A stretch of DNA of 64,000 bases from CAZPUS01 sp964589825 (GTDB lineage Bacteria > Fibrobacterota > Chitinivibrionia > Chitinivibrionales > WJKA01): the NCBI GenBank assembly GCA_964589825.1, contig CAZPUS010000008.1:37301-101300 (forward strand), given 5' to 3'. Shown here in pieces: positions 25,872-33,868 of the stretch. The position numbers were made by a program, and so were the translations under genes. Position 1 is the first letter of the stretch, and the number at the start of each line of letters is the position of its first letter. The notes beneath the pieces are model-generated. The model had not been told where the DNA came from. It did no database searches and saw nothing but the letters and a program-made list of their open reading frames with translations.

Positions 25872-26888
25872 ATGAGAAGAGTCCGGACGATAGTGAGTGC
25901 TGCCGTATTCGCAGTATTGTGTACTACCCTGTCAGTCTGGGGTATTGCGGGAGTCGGTGTACATTACGGGATCGATATGTCCCTGAACATGGAGGATGCA
26001 GCGGGCGAGACGTTCGATTTTCTTAATGCAGATACGCTGCAGCTTTACAACACATCCCAGCTCAACCAATTGTCGGGAGGCGGACTCGGCGCAGAACTCC
26101 TTGACACGCTTCAGGAGATCGCGGATGCGCAATCCTCCATATCGGGCGGTACACTTCCGGTATTTGTTGACCGGCTCAACTGGGAAGCAAGCCCTTTGAA
26201 TTTCGGCGGCAAATTCTATATCGATATCATACCGGTACTCAATGCGATCGAGCTTTCGACCAATTTCGGCATGTGGCAGTATGACGGACGGGTACGGTAT
26301 CCGGAATCGGTCAAGTCGCTTTCCGAGATAGAGGCGGCACGTACCGAATACGGCGGGATTGACAGCATGCCAATGGCGGCTGTGTTCGAATACGATACCA
26401 TGGATATTACAATGGATGTGCTCAAGGATTCAAAGTATTTCGGGCTTTTATCACGCACACCGTATGCAAAACTGCATATCGATGCCACGATCAGGAAAAA
26501 TATTGCCAAATTTCCTCCGGTTGTCAACATGTTCAAACTCTATGCAGGCGGTGGTCCGAGTGTTCACTTCGCGACACCGCTTTTGACCACAGATCTGGTA
26601 GAGACCGCAATCGGCGAATCCCTTGAAGGAAAAAGCCTGTCCGAAGTACAGCAGATCCTGCAGGATCCGGTCGAGATGGAGCCGGTGCTCACCGAAATTA
26701 TTACCAGTCTCTTTACCCCCCGTATCGGAATGCACCTGGTTGCGGGACTCCATTTCAAACCGCCGGTGTTGCCGATAGGTCTTTATGTGGACGGTAAATA
26801 CATGCTGATGTTTCAGAGTATGGACCAACATGTAGATCTTGCCGGCAACGGGTTGCTGCTTAATGCCGGGGTCACACTCGGACTGTAG
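25872..26888 (+). CDS. Exported protein, probable outer-membrane beta-barrel, not recognised
   Basis: This 338-aa protein has a signal peptide (TIVSAAVFAVLCTTLSVWG, then IAG). The body has alternating short beta-strand-like segments (GGKFYIDIIPVLNAIELSTN, then FGMWQYDGRVRYPE) and a C-terminal strand ending LLLNAGVTLGL, suggestive of an outer-membrane barrel. A helical insert lies near residues 50-90. A good ribosome binding site (AAGGAGGC) precedes it and a strong terminator follows, so it is a single-gene unit. I cannot name a family. Confidence 0.75.
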   Translation: MRRVRTIVSAAVFAVLCTTLSVWGIAGVGVHYGIDMSLNMEDAAGETFDFLNADTLQLYNTSQLNQLSGGGLGAELLDTLQEIADAQSSISGGTLPVFVDRLNWEASPLNFGGKFYIDIIPVLNAIELSTNFGMWQYDGRVRYPESVKSLSEIEAARTEYGGIDSMPMAAVFEYDTMDITMDVLKDSKYFGLLSRTPYAKLHIDATIRKNIAKFPPVVNMFKLYAGGGPSVHFATPLLTTDLVETAIGESLEGKSLSEVQQILQDPVEMEPVLTEIITSLFTPRIGMHLVAGLHFKPPVLPIGLYVDGKYMLMFQSMDQHVDLAGNGLLLNAGVTLGL

Positions 26889-26905
26889 CTTTACCGTAGG
26901 ATCAT

Positions 26906-26946
26906 AAAGGTACTGTGCACATGCAGCATGGCACAGTACCTTTTTT
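26906..26946 (+). terminator. Intrinsic terminator after the exported protein
   Basis: The 13-base arms AAAGGTACTGTGC (26906-26918) and GCACAGTACCTTT (26931-26943) pair perfectly and are followed by a T-rich tract. Confidence 0.85.
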
Positions 26947-27056
26947 GGTTACACAGATTATTTACTGTATTAGCGTGACTGCACTGCCCGGGGGATACTT
27001 GTGGGACGCGGGAGTGGTATTTTTTTCATGAATGAAAATTGGAAGGAGCATCGGTC

Positions 27057-27830
27057 GTGACCACAGTAATCGTGCTGGCAGTGTTACAGGGGATTACTGA
27101 ATTTCTGCCAATATCGTCTTCAGGCCACCTGGTGCTGGCACAAAAGCTCATGCGGCTGCAGCAGGATCACATGCTGCTGGATACAATGCTGCATGCGGGC
27201 ACGGCGGTTTCGATACTCGTGGTGTTTCGCGGCGACATCTCCGATCTGGTAAAAGGACTTTTCTCTTCCGAGGCTGCCCGGCGAATCGAGACGTTTCGCT
27301 ACGCCCTGTTTATTGTGATTGCGACTATACCCGCCGGTGTTGCCGGGATTCTGTGGAAGGATTTTTTCGAGAGGCGCTTCGAGGATCCGCTGGTTACCGG
27401 CGCGATGCTGCTGGTGACCGCACTGCTGCTGTTTCTGTCGTTGCGTGCGCCCAGGACCACGCACGGACTCACCATGCTCTCAATCTGCGCCATCGGTCTG
27501 GCGCAGGCGTGTGCCATCTTTCCCGGGATTTCGCGAAGCGGTGCGACTATCTGTGTGGCGCTTCTGGCAGGGGTGCATCGTGACGAGGCGGCCCGTTTTT
27601 CTTTTCTGCTCGCGCTCCCCGCCATTCTGGGTGCGATAGTACTGCAGGCCGGGGATATAGCCGGGTCGCATCTTTCCCTCGGGCTTCTGGGCCTGGGTTT
27701 TGCAGGCAGTTGTCTCACCGGCATCATTGCGCTCAAGCTGCTTCTGCGGTTTGTCCACCGGGGAACGCTTTATTATTTTGGATTTTACTGCGCGCTCGTG
27801 GGAATACTCAGTATTGTCGTCTTCTCCTGA
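27057..27830 (+). CDS. uppP: Undecaprenyl-diphosphatase UppP (BacA)
   Basis: UppP recycles the undecaprenyl pyrophosphate lipid carrier used for peptidoglycan and surface polysaccharides. The family motifs are present: LQGITEFLPISSSGHLVLAQ near the N-terminus and PGISRSGATI in the middle. The protein has many hydrophobic helices and is 257 aa. I start at the GTG at 27057, because GGAAGGAG is placed 8 bases before it. The upstream TTG at 27039 precedes that site. Confidence 0.95.
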   Translation: MTTVIVLAVLQGITEFLPISSSGHLVLAQKLMRLQQDHMLLDTMLHAGTAVSILVVFRGDISDLVKGLFSSEAARRIETFRYALFIVIATIPAGVAGILWKDFFERRFEDPLVTGAMLLVTALLLFLSLRAPRTTHGLTMLSICAIGLAQACAIFPGISRSGATICVALLAGVHRDEAARFSFLLALPAILGAIVLQAGDIAGSHLSLGLLGLGFAGSCLTGIIALKLLLRFVHRGTLYYFGFYCALVGILSIVVFS

Positions 27831-27909
27831 AACCGGCTCATACGGGAGTATCGGTTCACGGAGCAGCTTACCTGCGCAGCGTACAACCAGCAAAAAAGGA
27901 ATACCGAAT

Positions 27910-28410
27910 ATGCATCAGAGAATGTGGGCTCCGTGGCGCTTTTCTTATATCCAGGCGCAGGAGCCGGAAGAGTGCGATTGTATTTTTTGCGATAAACCCC
28001 GGCAGGATGCGGGCAATGACCGTGACAATTTGATATTGTATCGCGGGGAATCGGTCTTTGTGATCATAAACCGCTATCCCTATAATAACGGGCATCTGAT
28101 GGTGGTACCGTATGTTCATACGTCTGATATGGACGATCTTAACAGCGAGTGCTGCCTCGAGATGTGGCGGCTCGTTGCGCGGTCCAAATCGATCCTGCAG
28201 CGCTCGTTTCAGGCGGATGGGTTCAATATCGGGATGAATATCGGTGCAATCGCGGGTGCGGGTATCGATCAGCACCTGCATATGCATATAGTTCCCCGTT
28301 GGGCTGGAGACACTAACTTTATGCCGGTGATCGGTGATACAAAGGTTATTTCACAGGGGCTGTGGGATGCCTACGATATACTCCTGCCTCATTTCAGCGA
28401 GGGCGAATAA
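27910..28410 (+). CDS. HIT family hydrolase/phosphorylase
   Basis: This is a 166-aa histidine-triad protein. The catalytic motif is HLHMHIVPR (H-x-H-x-H) near residue 125. The N-terminus has MWAPWRFSYI and a zinc-type pair CDCIFC, as in Fhit/Ap4A-type bacterial HIT proteins. It probably acts on dinucleoside polyphosphates or nucleoside phosphoramidates. The exact substrate is unknown. Its 3' end overlaps the convergent lpxH-type gene by 22 bases. Confidence 0.9.
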   Translation: MHQRMWAPWRFSYIQAQEPEECDCIFCDKPRQDAGNDRDNLILYRGESVFVIINRYPYNNGHLMVVPYVHTSDMDDLNSECCLEMWRLVARSKSILQRSFQADGFNIGMNIGAIAGAGIDQHLHMHIVPRWAGDTNFMPVIGDTKVISQGLWDAYDILLPHFSEGE

Positions 28411-29189
28411 TTGGGCTGCACCGGTCTCGGGTCTGTGTCTGTTGCGTATTCATACAAGGATACCTTCCCCTTATACATGTGTGCGTAGAAGTGATTCTTG
28501 AGCCAGTTGCCGGTGTTGCAATAGGTTTTTTCCCCCCAGAAGCTCAGCTCGGGTGTATGGGTGTGCCCGAAAATGACGATATCGCTTCCTTTCTGCAGTT
28601 CGTTCCAGGCGGAACGCCGGTATTCCATAAGATGTGAAGGGCGCATTCTGAATGAGAGAAGATGACGGCTGGATCCCGATACCATTTGTGCGAGAGGTAT
28701 GCCGAGATTGGGATGCAGCAGTTTGTAGAGGCGCTGGTTGAGCCGGTTTCTCAGTATACGTCGCAGGATACGGTAGCCGACATCCTTGCTCAGAAGACCG
28801 TCGCCATGGAAAAGGTAGAGTTTTTTACCCTGGAGGGTGGTGTGATAGCCGTCGGGATGCACCTGTATGCCTGCAGTGTCGCGCAAAAACGTGCCCATGG
28901 CAAAGTCGTGATTTCCGCACAGGTAATGGACCGCGACCCCTTTTTCACTTAAAAGTTTCAGCTCGTGTACTGCGGTGAAATATTCGGGCCGTATCGCATG
29001 CCGGTATTCAATCCAGAAATCGAACAGATCTCCTACAATAAACAGATGTGAGGCTTGCGCGACCCGCGTTCTGAAAAAATCGCGCAGCATCGCTTCGCGT
29101 TTTTCGCAGCCCGGCAGCGCAAGCCCGAGATGTGCATCGGAAATAAAATACGCCCCAGAGGTTGATGAAGGACTTGGTGAAAAAACCAA
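28389..29189 (-). CDS. lpxH: UDP-2,3-diacylglucosamine diphosphatase, LpxH type
   Basis: This metallophosphoesterase of the lipid A pathway removes UMP from UDP-diacylglucosamine. Metal-binding motifs are in order: DAHLG, GDLFDFW, GNHD and FGHTHTPE. Together with LpxH-type sequence such as LYLFHGDGLLSKDVGYR they support this assignment over a generic phosphoesterase. The length is 266 aa. The start is uncertain: I use the TTG at 29189 with GGGAG upstream, because no ATG or GTG lies close to the conserved N-terminal strand. Confidence 0.82.
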   Translation of the reverse strand: MVFSPSPSSTSGAYFISDAHLGLALPGCEKREAMLRDFFRTRVAQASHLFIVGDLFDFWIEYRHAIRPEYFTAVHELKLLSEKGVAVHYLCGNHDFAMGTFLRDTAGIQVHPDGYHTTLQGKKLYLFHGDGLLSKDVGYRILRRILRNRLNQRLYKLLHPNLGIPLAQMVSGSSRHLLSFRMRPSHLMEYRRSAWNELQKGSDIVIFGHTHTPELSFWGEKTYCNTGNWLKNHFYAHMYKGKVSLYEYATDTDPRPVQPNYSPSLK

Positions 29190-29342
29190 AGTGGGGACAC
29201 TCCCGTCTGGATACCGTAGTAAAAAATGGACAGGCCCCTCCGGATTGCGATTCGCTTATGACAAAGCCTGAATCACACCGGTTTGTTCCTGAACCACAGC
29301 CTTATATAATTTACCTGCACAGCGTCGACGCGGTTGGATATG

Positions 29343-29534
29343 TTATTCCCACAGATCCTCGACATTATCCATGTCGTTTACCATGTCGCTGAAATTGGCG
29401 TTTTCCTGGGTGCGATCTTCGAAGTTGAGCTCCCGCATTTCAGTCACATCGTTTTCTTCATAGTACTCTTCGTCATCGTGTTCGTCGATGTCGCGCAGAA
29501 TTTCGTCTGCGTCATACATTTCTTCCAGCAACAT
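29343..29534 (-). CDS. Very acidic 63-aa protein, function unknown
   Basis: Of 63 residues, 26 are Asp or Glu. The protein is hydrophilic, has no cysteine and no membrane segment, and I recognise no family. It is very likely real. The ATG follows AAAGGAGGT at good spacing, and a near-perfect sigma-70 promoter lies about 70 bases upstream, so expression is probably high. It could be a DNA mimic, a basic-protein chaperone or a ribosome-associated factor. Nothing in the sequence decides between these. Confidence 0.75.
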   Translation of the reverse strand: MLLEEMYDADEILRDIDEHDDEEYYEENDVTEMRELNFEDRTQENANFSDMVNDMDNVEDLWE

Positions 29535-29605
29535 ATGGCCACCTCCTTTTTCTTGTCAGTATATAGCAGCCATTATCATACCAGTAAGTGTTCATGATGT
29601 GCTCA

Positions 29606-29634
29606 AGTATAATACATGACCGTTAAATTGTCAA
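29606..29634 (-). promoter_or_regulatory. Strong sigma-70 promoter for the acidic small protein
   Basis: On the minus strand TTGACA (29634-29629) and TATACT (29611-29606) have a 17-base spacer. The 322-base region 29535-29856 otherwise contains AT-rich sequence leading to etfB, in which I see no other clear signal. Confidence 0.65.
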
Positions 29635-29856
29635 GGGGTTAAATATTTTTTTGTCTGTTTTGTTTATATTGGTATATTTTTTGCACGATATTTGAATAAG
29701 AACAGGCTATCCCGGGTGTTTTATTTTTATTCCATTGCGAATAGTGCGTGGCAATATTGTATTTTTGTTAGAATTTCGTTTTTTCATATGAGCGTGTGTG
29801 TTACGAATCGTTCATTGTTCATTATGATAACGTATGTCTAACCGAAGGGAGTTTGG

Positions 29857-30729
29857 ATGGGATTGGACATCGTGGTACTTGTGAAACAGGTACCTGACAC
29901 CCAGAATATAACGGGCGAGGCAATGAAGGAAGACGGCACGGTAAACAGGGCTGCGTTGCCTGCGGTCTTTAACCCTGAGGATCTCTATGCGCTGGAGGCG
30001 GCGTTGCAGGTAAAAAGTGAAATCGCCGGCACCCGGATTACCGCGGTTAGCATGGGACCGCCGGCAGCCTCCAACGTGCTCAAGCAGTCGCTGTTTCGCG
30101 GAGCCGATCGTGCGGTTCTTATATCGGACAAGAAATTCGCGGCAGCCGATACGCTCGCTACTTCGTATACACTCACCTGTGCGATACGCAAATTCGGTCA
30201 TTTTGACCTGGTATTCTGCGGACGCCAGGCTATCGACGGGGATACCGCCCAGGTCGGCCCACAGACCGCCGAAAAGCTGGGGATAAATCAGATCACCTCG
30301 GTGGCGAAGATCGAGTCGATCGATTCGTCGCAGGTTGTGGCACGTCGCAGCATCGAAGGCGGCTTCGAAAAAGTGCGCGCCTCGTTTCCCCTGCTTCTGA
30401 CCTTTACCGATGAATGGTATATGCCGCGTCCGCCCTCGGCCAAAGCTATCATGCAGTATAAATCGGTCGCATTCGGTGATGAAGAGGAATACGATGAATC
30501 GTATATCGAGACCGATAGATCACAGCCGTTCAAGAATGTAGCCCTGCAGTGGGACATGAATGCAATAGAGGCCCAGGCAGAGAAATGCGGTCTCAGTGGC
30601 TCTCCCACCAAAGTGAAGAAGATCGAATCCGCGGTACTGAGCTCTTCGGAAATAACCATGGTTGAGAATACCCGGGAGGGTATCGCCGGAATGCTGCACC
30701 AGCTCAAAGCGGACCATACAATCGAATAA
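29857..30729 (+). CDS. etfB: Electron transfer flavoprotein beta subunit
   Basis: EtfB pairs with EtfA to carry electrons from acyl-CoA dehydrogenases. Family sequence is clear: MGLDIVVLVKQVPDT at the N-terminus, ALEAALQVK, the nucleotide-binding stretch GRQAIDGDTAQVGPQTAEKL, and RASFPLLLTF. The length of 290 aa is a little over usual, with an extended C-terminus. GAAGGGAG precedes the ATG. etfA starts 94 bases downstream and an acyl-CoA dehydrogenase follows, forming one operon. Whether this Etf bifurcates electrons cannot be read directly. Confidence 0.95.
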   Translation: MGLDIVVLVKQVPDTQNITGEAMKEDGTVNRAALPAVFNPEDLYALEAALQVKSEIAGTRITAVSMGPPAASNVLKQSLFRGADRAVLISDKKFAAADTLATSYTLTCAIRKFGHFDLVFCGRQAIDGDTAQVGPQTAEKLGINQITSVAKIESIDSSQVVARRSIEGGFEKVRASFPLLLTFTDEWYMPRPPSAKAIMQYKSVAFGDEEEYDESYIETDRSQPFKNVALQWDMNAIEAQAEKCGLSGSPTKVKKIESAVLSSSEITMVENTREGIAGMLHQLKADHTIE

Positions 30730-30823
30730 CATGTGCGATGTTCTTTCGCTATTGCCGTGCCCCCACGGGATGCGTCCGGGCGCAGGCGAATGCATAGAAA
30801 CAGAAGCGATAAAGGAGCGATAG

Positions 30824-31837
30824 ATGCAAAAAGAGAATGTCTGGGTTTTTATCGAGCATCACGACGGCGACATTGCAGACGTAAGCAAGGAACTCCTCTG
30901 CAAAGCACGTGATCTTGCCGATACCCTCGGGGTCGGAACAGGGGCCGTGCTGATGGGCGGTGAGGGTATCCAAAAAACGCTGCAGCAGGTGAGCACCTAC
31001 CGGGTAAACCATGTGCTGTGCGTGGAAGATGTGCGTCTTGAGACCTATACTCCAGTGCCCTACACCAAAGCCATGGTGACACTTATCGAAAAATACAGCC
31101 CTCAGATCGTGCTCTACGGCGCAACCACCACCGGCCGGGATCTTGCACCGCGTATCGCCTCCCGTATGCGTACCGGTCTTACGGCGGACTGTACCGATCT
31201 GCAGATTGGCGATTATTCATTCAAGAATACAGACTACGAGAATATTCTTTACCAGATACGTCCCGCCTTTGGTGGCAACATCATCGCCACCATCGTCTCG
31301 CCCGATCACCGGCCGCAGATGGCGACGGTACGCCAGGGTGTCATGAAGATGCACGCGCCCGAGAGCGCCTTTAAGAGCGAGGTGACGACGGAAGAGATTC
31401 CCTTTTCGGATGAGGATTTTCCTTCCGAGGTATTGGAGCGGGTGGTAGAGGAGAAGAAAGTCAACCTTCCCGGGGCACAGGTGATTGTGGCGGGGGGCTA
31501 CGGACTCGGCTCCGCACAGAATTTCAAACTGATCCACGATCTGGCAAAAACCCTGGGAGGTGAAGTCGGTGCCTCGAGGGCTGCCGTTGATGCAGGATTT
31601 GTTGAAAAGGATCATCAGGTCGGACAGACCGGAGTGACGGTGCGTCCCAAGCTCTATATTGCCTGCGGGATATCCGGATCGGTACAGCATCGGGCCGGAA
31701 TGGACAGCTCGGGCAGAATTGTCGCGATCAATACCGACCCCGAGGCGCCGATTTTTCAGGTTGCGCATTACGGCATAGTCGGAGAGGTAAACGATGTGAT
31801 TCCCAAATTTATCAACGCCTACACACAAAGCAACTAG
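30824..31837 (+). CDS. etfA: Electron transfer flavoprotein alpha subunit
   Basis: This 337-aa protein has an N-terminal ETF domain (VWVFIEHHDGDIADVSKEL) and the C-terminal FAD-binding domain, with GLGSAQNFKLIHDLA, GASRAAVDAGF, QVGQTGVTVRPKLYIACGIS and VAINTDPEAPIF. It forms the FAD-carrying half of the Etf heterodimer. AAAGGAG precedes the ATG. The acyl-CoA dehydrogenase gene starts 8 bases after its TAG stop. Confidence 0.96.
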   Translation: MQKENVWVFIEHHDGDIADVSKELLCKARDLADTLGVGTGAVLMGGEGIQKTLQQVSTYRVNHVLCVEDVRLETYTPVPYTKAMVTLIEKYSPQIVLYGATTTGRDLAPRIASRMRTGLTADCTDLQIGDYSFKNTDYENILYQIRPAFGGNIIATIVSPDHRPQMATVRQGVMKMHAPESAFKSEVTTEEIPFSDEDFPSEVLERVVEEKKVNLPGAQVIVAGGYGLGSAQNFKLIHDLAKTLGGEVGASRAAVDAGFVEKDHQVGQTGVTVRPKLYIACGISGSVQHRAGMDSSGRIVAINTDPEAPIFQVAHYGIVGEVNDVIPKFINAYTQSN

Positions 31838-31845
31838 GGGGAAAA

Positions 31846-33558
31846 ATGGAAAATTTTTTCCGTGACAATACAGATATTGCATTTCACCTTGCCCATACCG
31901 ATCTGGATCGGATAATACGCATGCGGGAGGATGACTTCGCGCAGAAGCGACAGTATTCCTATGCACCGTCTGATGCGGACGATGCAAAGGATTCTTACTC
32001 CCGGGTACTCGACGTGGTCGGAGAGATCGCCGGAGATTTTATTGCCCCGCGTGCAGAAGACGTGGATGAAGAAGAGGCGCAGTTCGAGAACGGGGAGGTA
32101 CACTATGCAAAAGGGACCGCCGAAGCGCTCGATATGCTTGCCAAGGCGGACCTTATGGGGTTTACCCTGCCGCGGCGATTCGGCGGGCTCAATATGCCGG
32201 TGACAGTCTATTCCATGGCGATCGAGATGGTGTCGCGTGCAGATGCGGCGCTTATGAATCTCTTTGGTCTGCAGGATATTGCCGAGACAATCAACAAATT
32301 CGCCTCGGAAGAGATAAAACAGCAGTATCTGCCGCGCTTTGCAAGTGGTGAAGTGACCGGTGCGATGGCCCTTACGGAGCCCGAGGCCGGCAGTGATCTT
32401 CAGAATATTCAGTGTCGTGCCATTCAGCGTGAAGACGGAAGCTGGGTACTCAACGGGATGAAACGCTTCATTACCAACGGCTGTGCGGATGTTTCGCTGG
32501 TACTTGCACGCAGCGAAGAGAATCTCAAGACAGGCCGTGGTCTTTCCCTGTTCGTCTATGAGCGTGACGAGCATATGAAGATTCGTCGTATCGAGAGTAA
32601 GATGGGCATACATGGCTCACCTACCTGTGAGCTGCAGTTTAACGATGCGCCCTGTCAGCTGGTAGGCAAACGAAAACGCGGACTTTCCCACTATACCATG
32701 TCGCTTATGAACGGCGCGCGGGTGGCGATTGCGGCCCAGGCGGTCGGCATTGCGGAAGGCGCGTATCGTGAAGCCTATAAATATGCACGGGAGCGTGTGC
32801 AGTTTAAACGTGCGATCCGGGATATGATACCGGTCTATGAAATGCTGGGTACTATGAAGGTAGATATCGAAGCGGGCAGGTCGCTTTTATATGAAACCAC
32901 GCGGATTGTCGATATCAGGGATATGCTGGAGGAAAAAACGAACGAGGACCGCGAAAAGGCCAAAGAGTACAAGGAAGAATTCAAAAAGTACACCAAACTT
33001 GCCAATCTGCTTACACCCATCGCCAAGGCATTTACCACCGAGATGGCGAACAGAGTCGCCTATGATGCGATTCAGGTACACGGGGGAACCGGATTTATGC
33101 GGGATTTTCCGGTGCAGCGCTTTTATCGCGACGCGCGTATTACGAATATCTACGAAGGTACCACCCAGTTGCAGGTCATTGCGTCTATCGGTGGTATTAT
33201 TACCGGTGTGGCGGAAGAGTACCTCAATGAGTTCGATGCCCGCGACTATTCATATCGTCACGATCTTCATCAAAAGCTGCAAAAGGCGAAGAAAACCTTT
33301 TTGCGTGCCGTGCAATCGGTACGTGACAGAGACGACTCCGACGTGCAGGAATACCATGCACAGCGACTTGTCAATATGTGTACCGACGTACTGTTGGGAT
33401 ATCTTCTGCTGCGTGATGCGGCCCACGAGGAACGAAAGCAGGATATTGCCGAGACGTTTATAGAGGCGATGCTGCCGCGCGTGTCGGGTATATGCGAGAT
33501 GGTCTGTAATGGAGAGGACTCTATGCTGAAAAACCATGTCAATATTCTTGATGCGTGA
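31846..33558 (+). CDS. Acyl-CoA dehydrogenase, long form
   Basis: This flavoenzyme oxidises acyl-CoA to enoyl-CoA and passes electrons to the Etf encoded just upstream. The core shows ALTEPEAGSDLQNIQ, KRFITNGCAD, FAD-site sequence QVHGGTGFMRDFPVQRFYRD and the catalytic-glutamate region ITNIYEGTTQLQ. At 570 aa it is about 190 residues longer than the usual enzyme. The extra length is split between an N-terminal extension, a charged insert near residues 355-385 and a helical C-terminal domain. Chain-length preference is unknown. Confidence 0.93.
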   Translation: MENFFRDNTDIAFHLAHTDLDRIIRMREDDFAQKRQYSYAPSDADDAKDSYSRVLDVVGEIAGDFIAPRAEDVDEEEAQFENGEVHYAKGTAEALDMLAKADLMGFTLPRRFGGLNMPVTVYSMAIEMVSRADAALMNLFGLQDIAETINKFASEEIKQQYLPRFASGEVTGAMALTEPEAGSDLQNIQCRAIQREDGSWVLNGMKRFITNGCADVSLVLARSEENLKTGRGLSLFVYERDEHMKIRRIESKMGIHGSPTCELQFNDAPCQLVGKRKRGLSHYTMSLMNGARVAIAAQAVGIAEGAYREAYKYARERVQFKRAIRDMIPVYEMLGTMKVDIEAGRSLLYETTRIVDIRDMLEEKTNEDREKAKEYKEEFKKYTKLANLLTPIAKAFTTEMANRVAYDAIQVHGGTGFMRDFPVQRFYRDARITNIYEGTTQLQVIASIGGIITGVAEEYLNEFDARDYSYRHDLHQKLQKAKKTFLRAVQSVRDRDDSDVQEYHAQRLVNMCTDVLLGYLLLRDAAHEERKQDIAETFIEAMLPRVSGICEMVCNGEDSMLKNHVNILDA

Positions 33559-33610
33559 ATCGTGAATAATGACCTGGTGGTAGTGTCCGGTAAAGAGCAT
33601 ATCTGCATGT

Positions 33611-33656
33611 AATCCCGGAGCGCCCGTGGGGTGAGATTAACCGGGATTGTCTTTTA
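33611..33656 (+). terminator. Possible terminator after the etf operon
   Basis: AATCCCGG (33611-33618) and CCGGGATT (33641-33648) pair and are followed by TGTCTTTT. The loop is long (22 bases), so the call is moderate. The rest of 33559-33868 shows no gene I can support. Confidence 0.5.
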
Positions 33657-33868
33657 CTCAAAACAGGCTGTGCCCCGATGGTGCTGACCGGGGTCTGTAT
33701 GTGATCTCCGGCTCAACCGTGTGGGCGGCGGGTGTGAGGATTATGGGAAGAAGAGACGGGGGCAATGTATTGAGAGAGGCATCGGGTGAGGCTCGTGGCA
33801 GGTATACGGGGTCCTGGCACTGGATACTTTTTACGTGAGAGATATGTAGTGAAAGAGGCGAGCCCGTG

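Noticed and set aside
31834..32613. 259-aa open frame antisense to the acyl-CoA dehydrogenase gene
   Set aside because: A shadow of a clear dehydrogenase; no recognisable motif.
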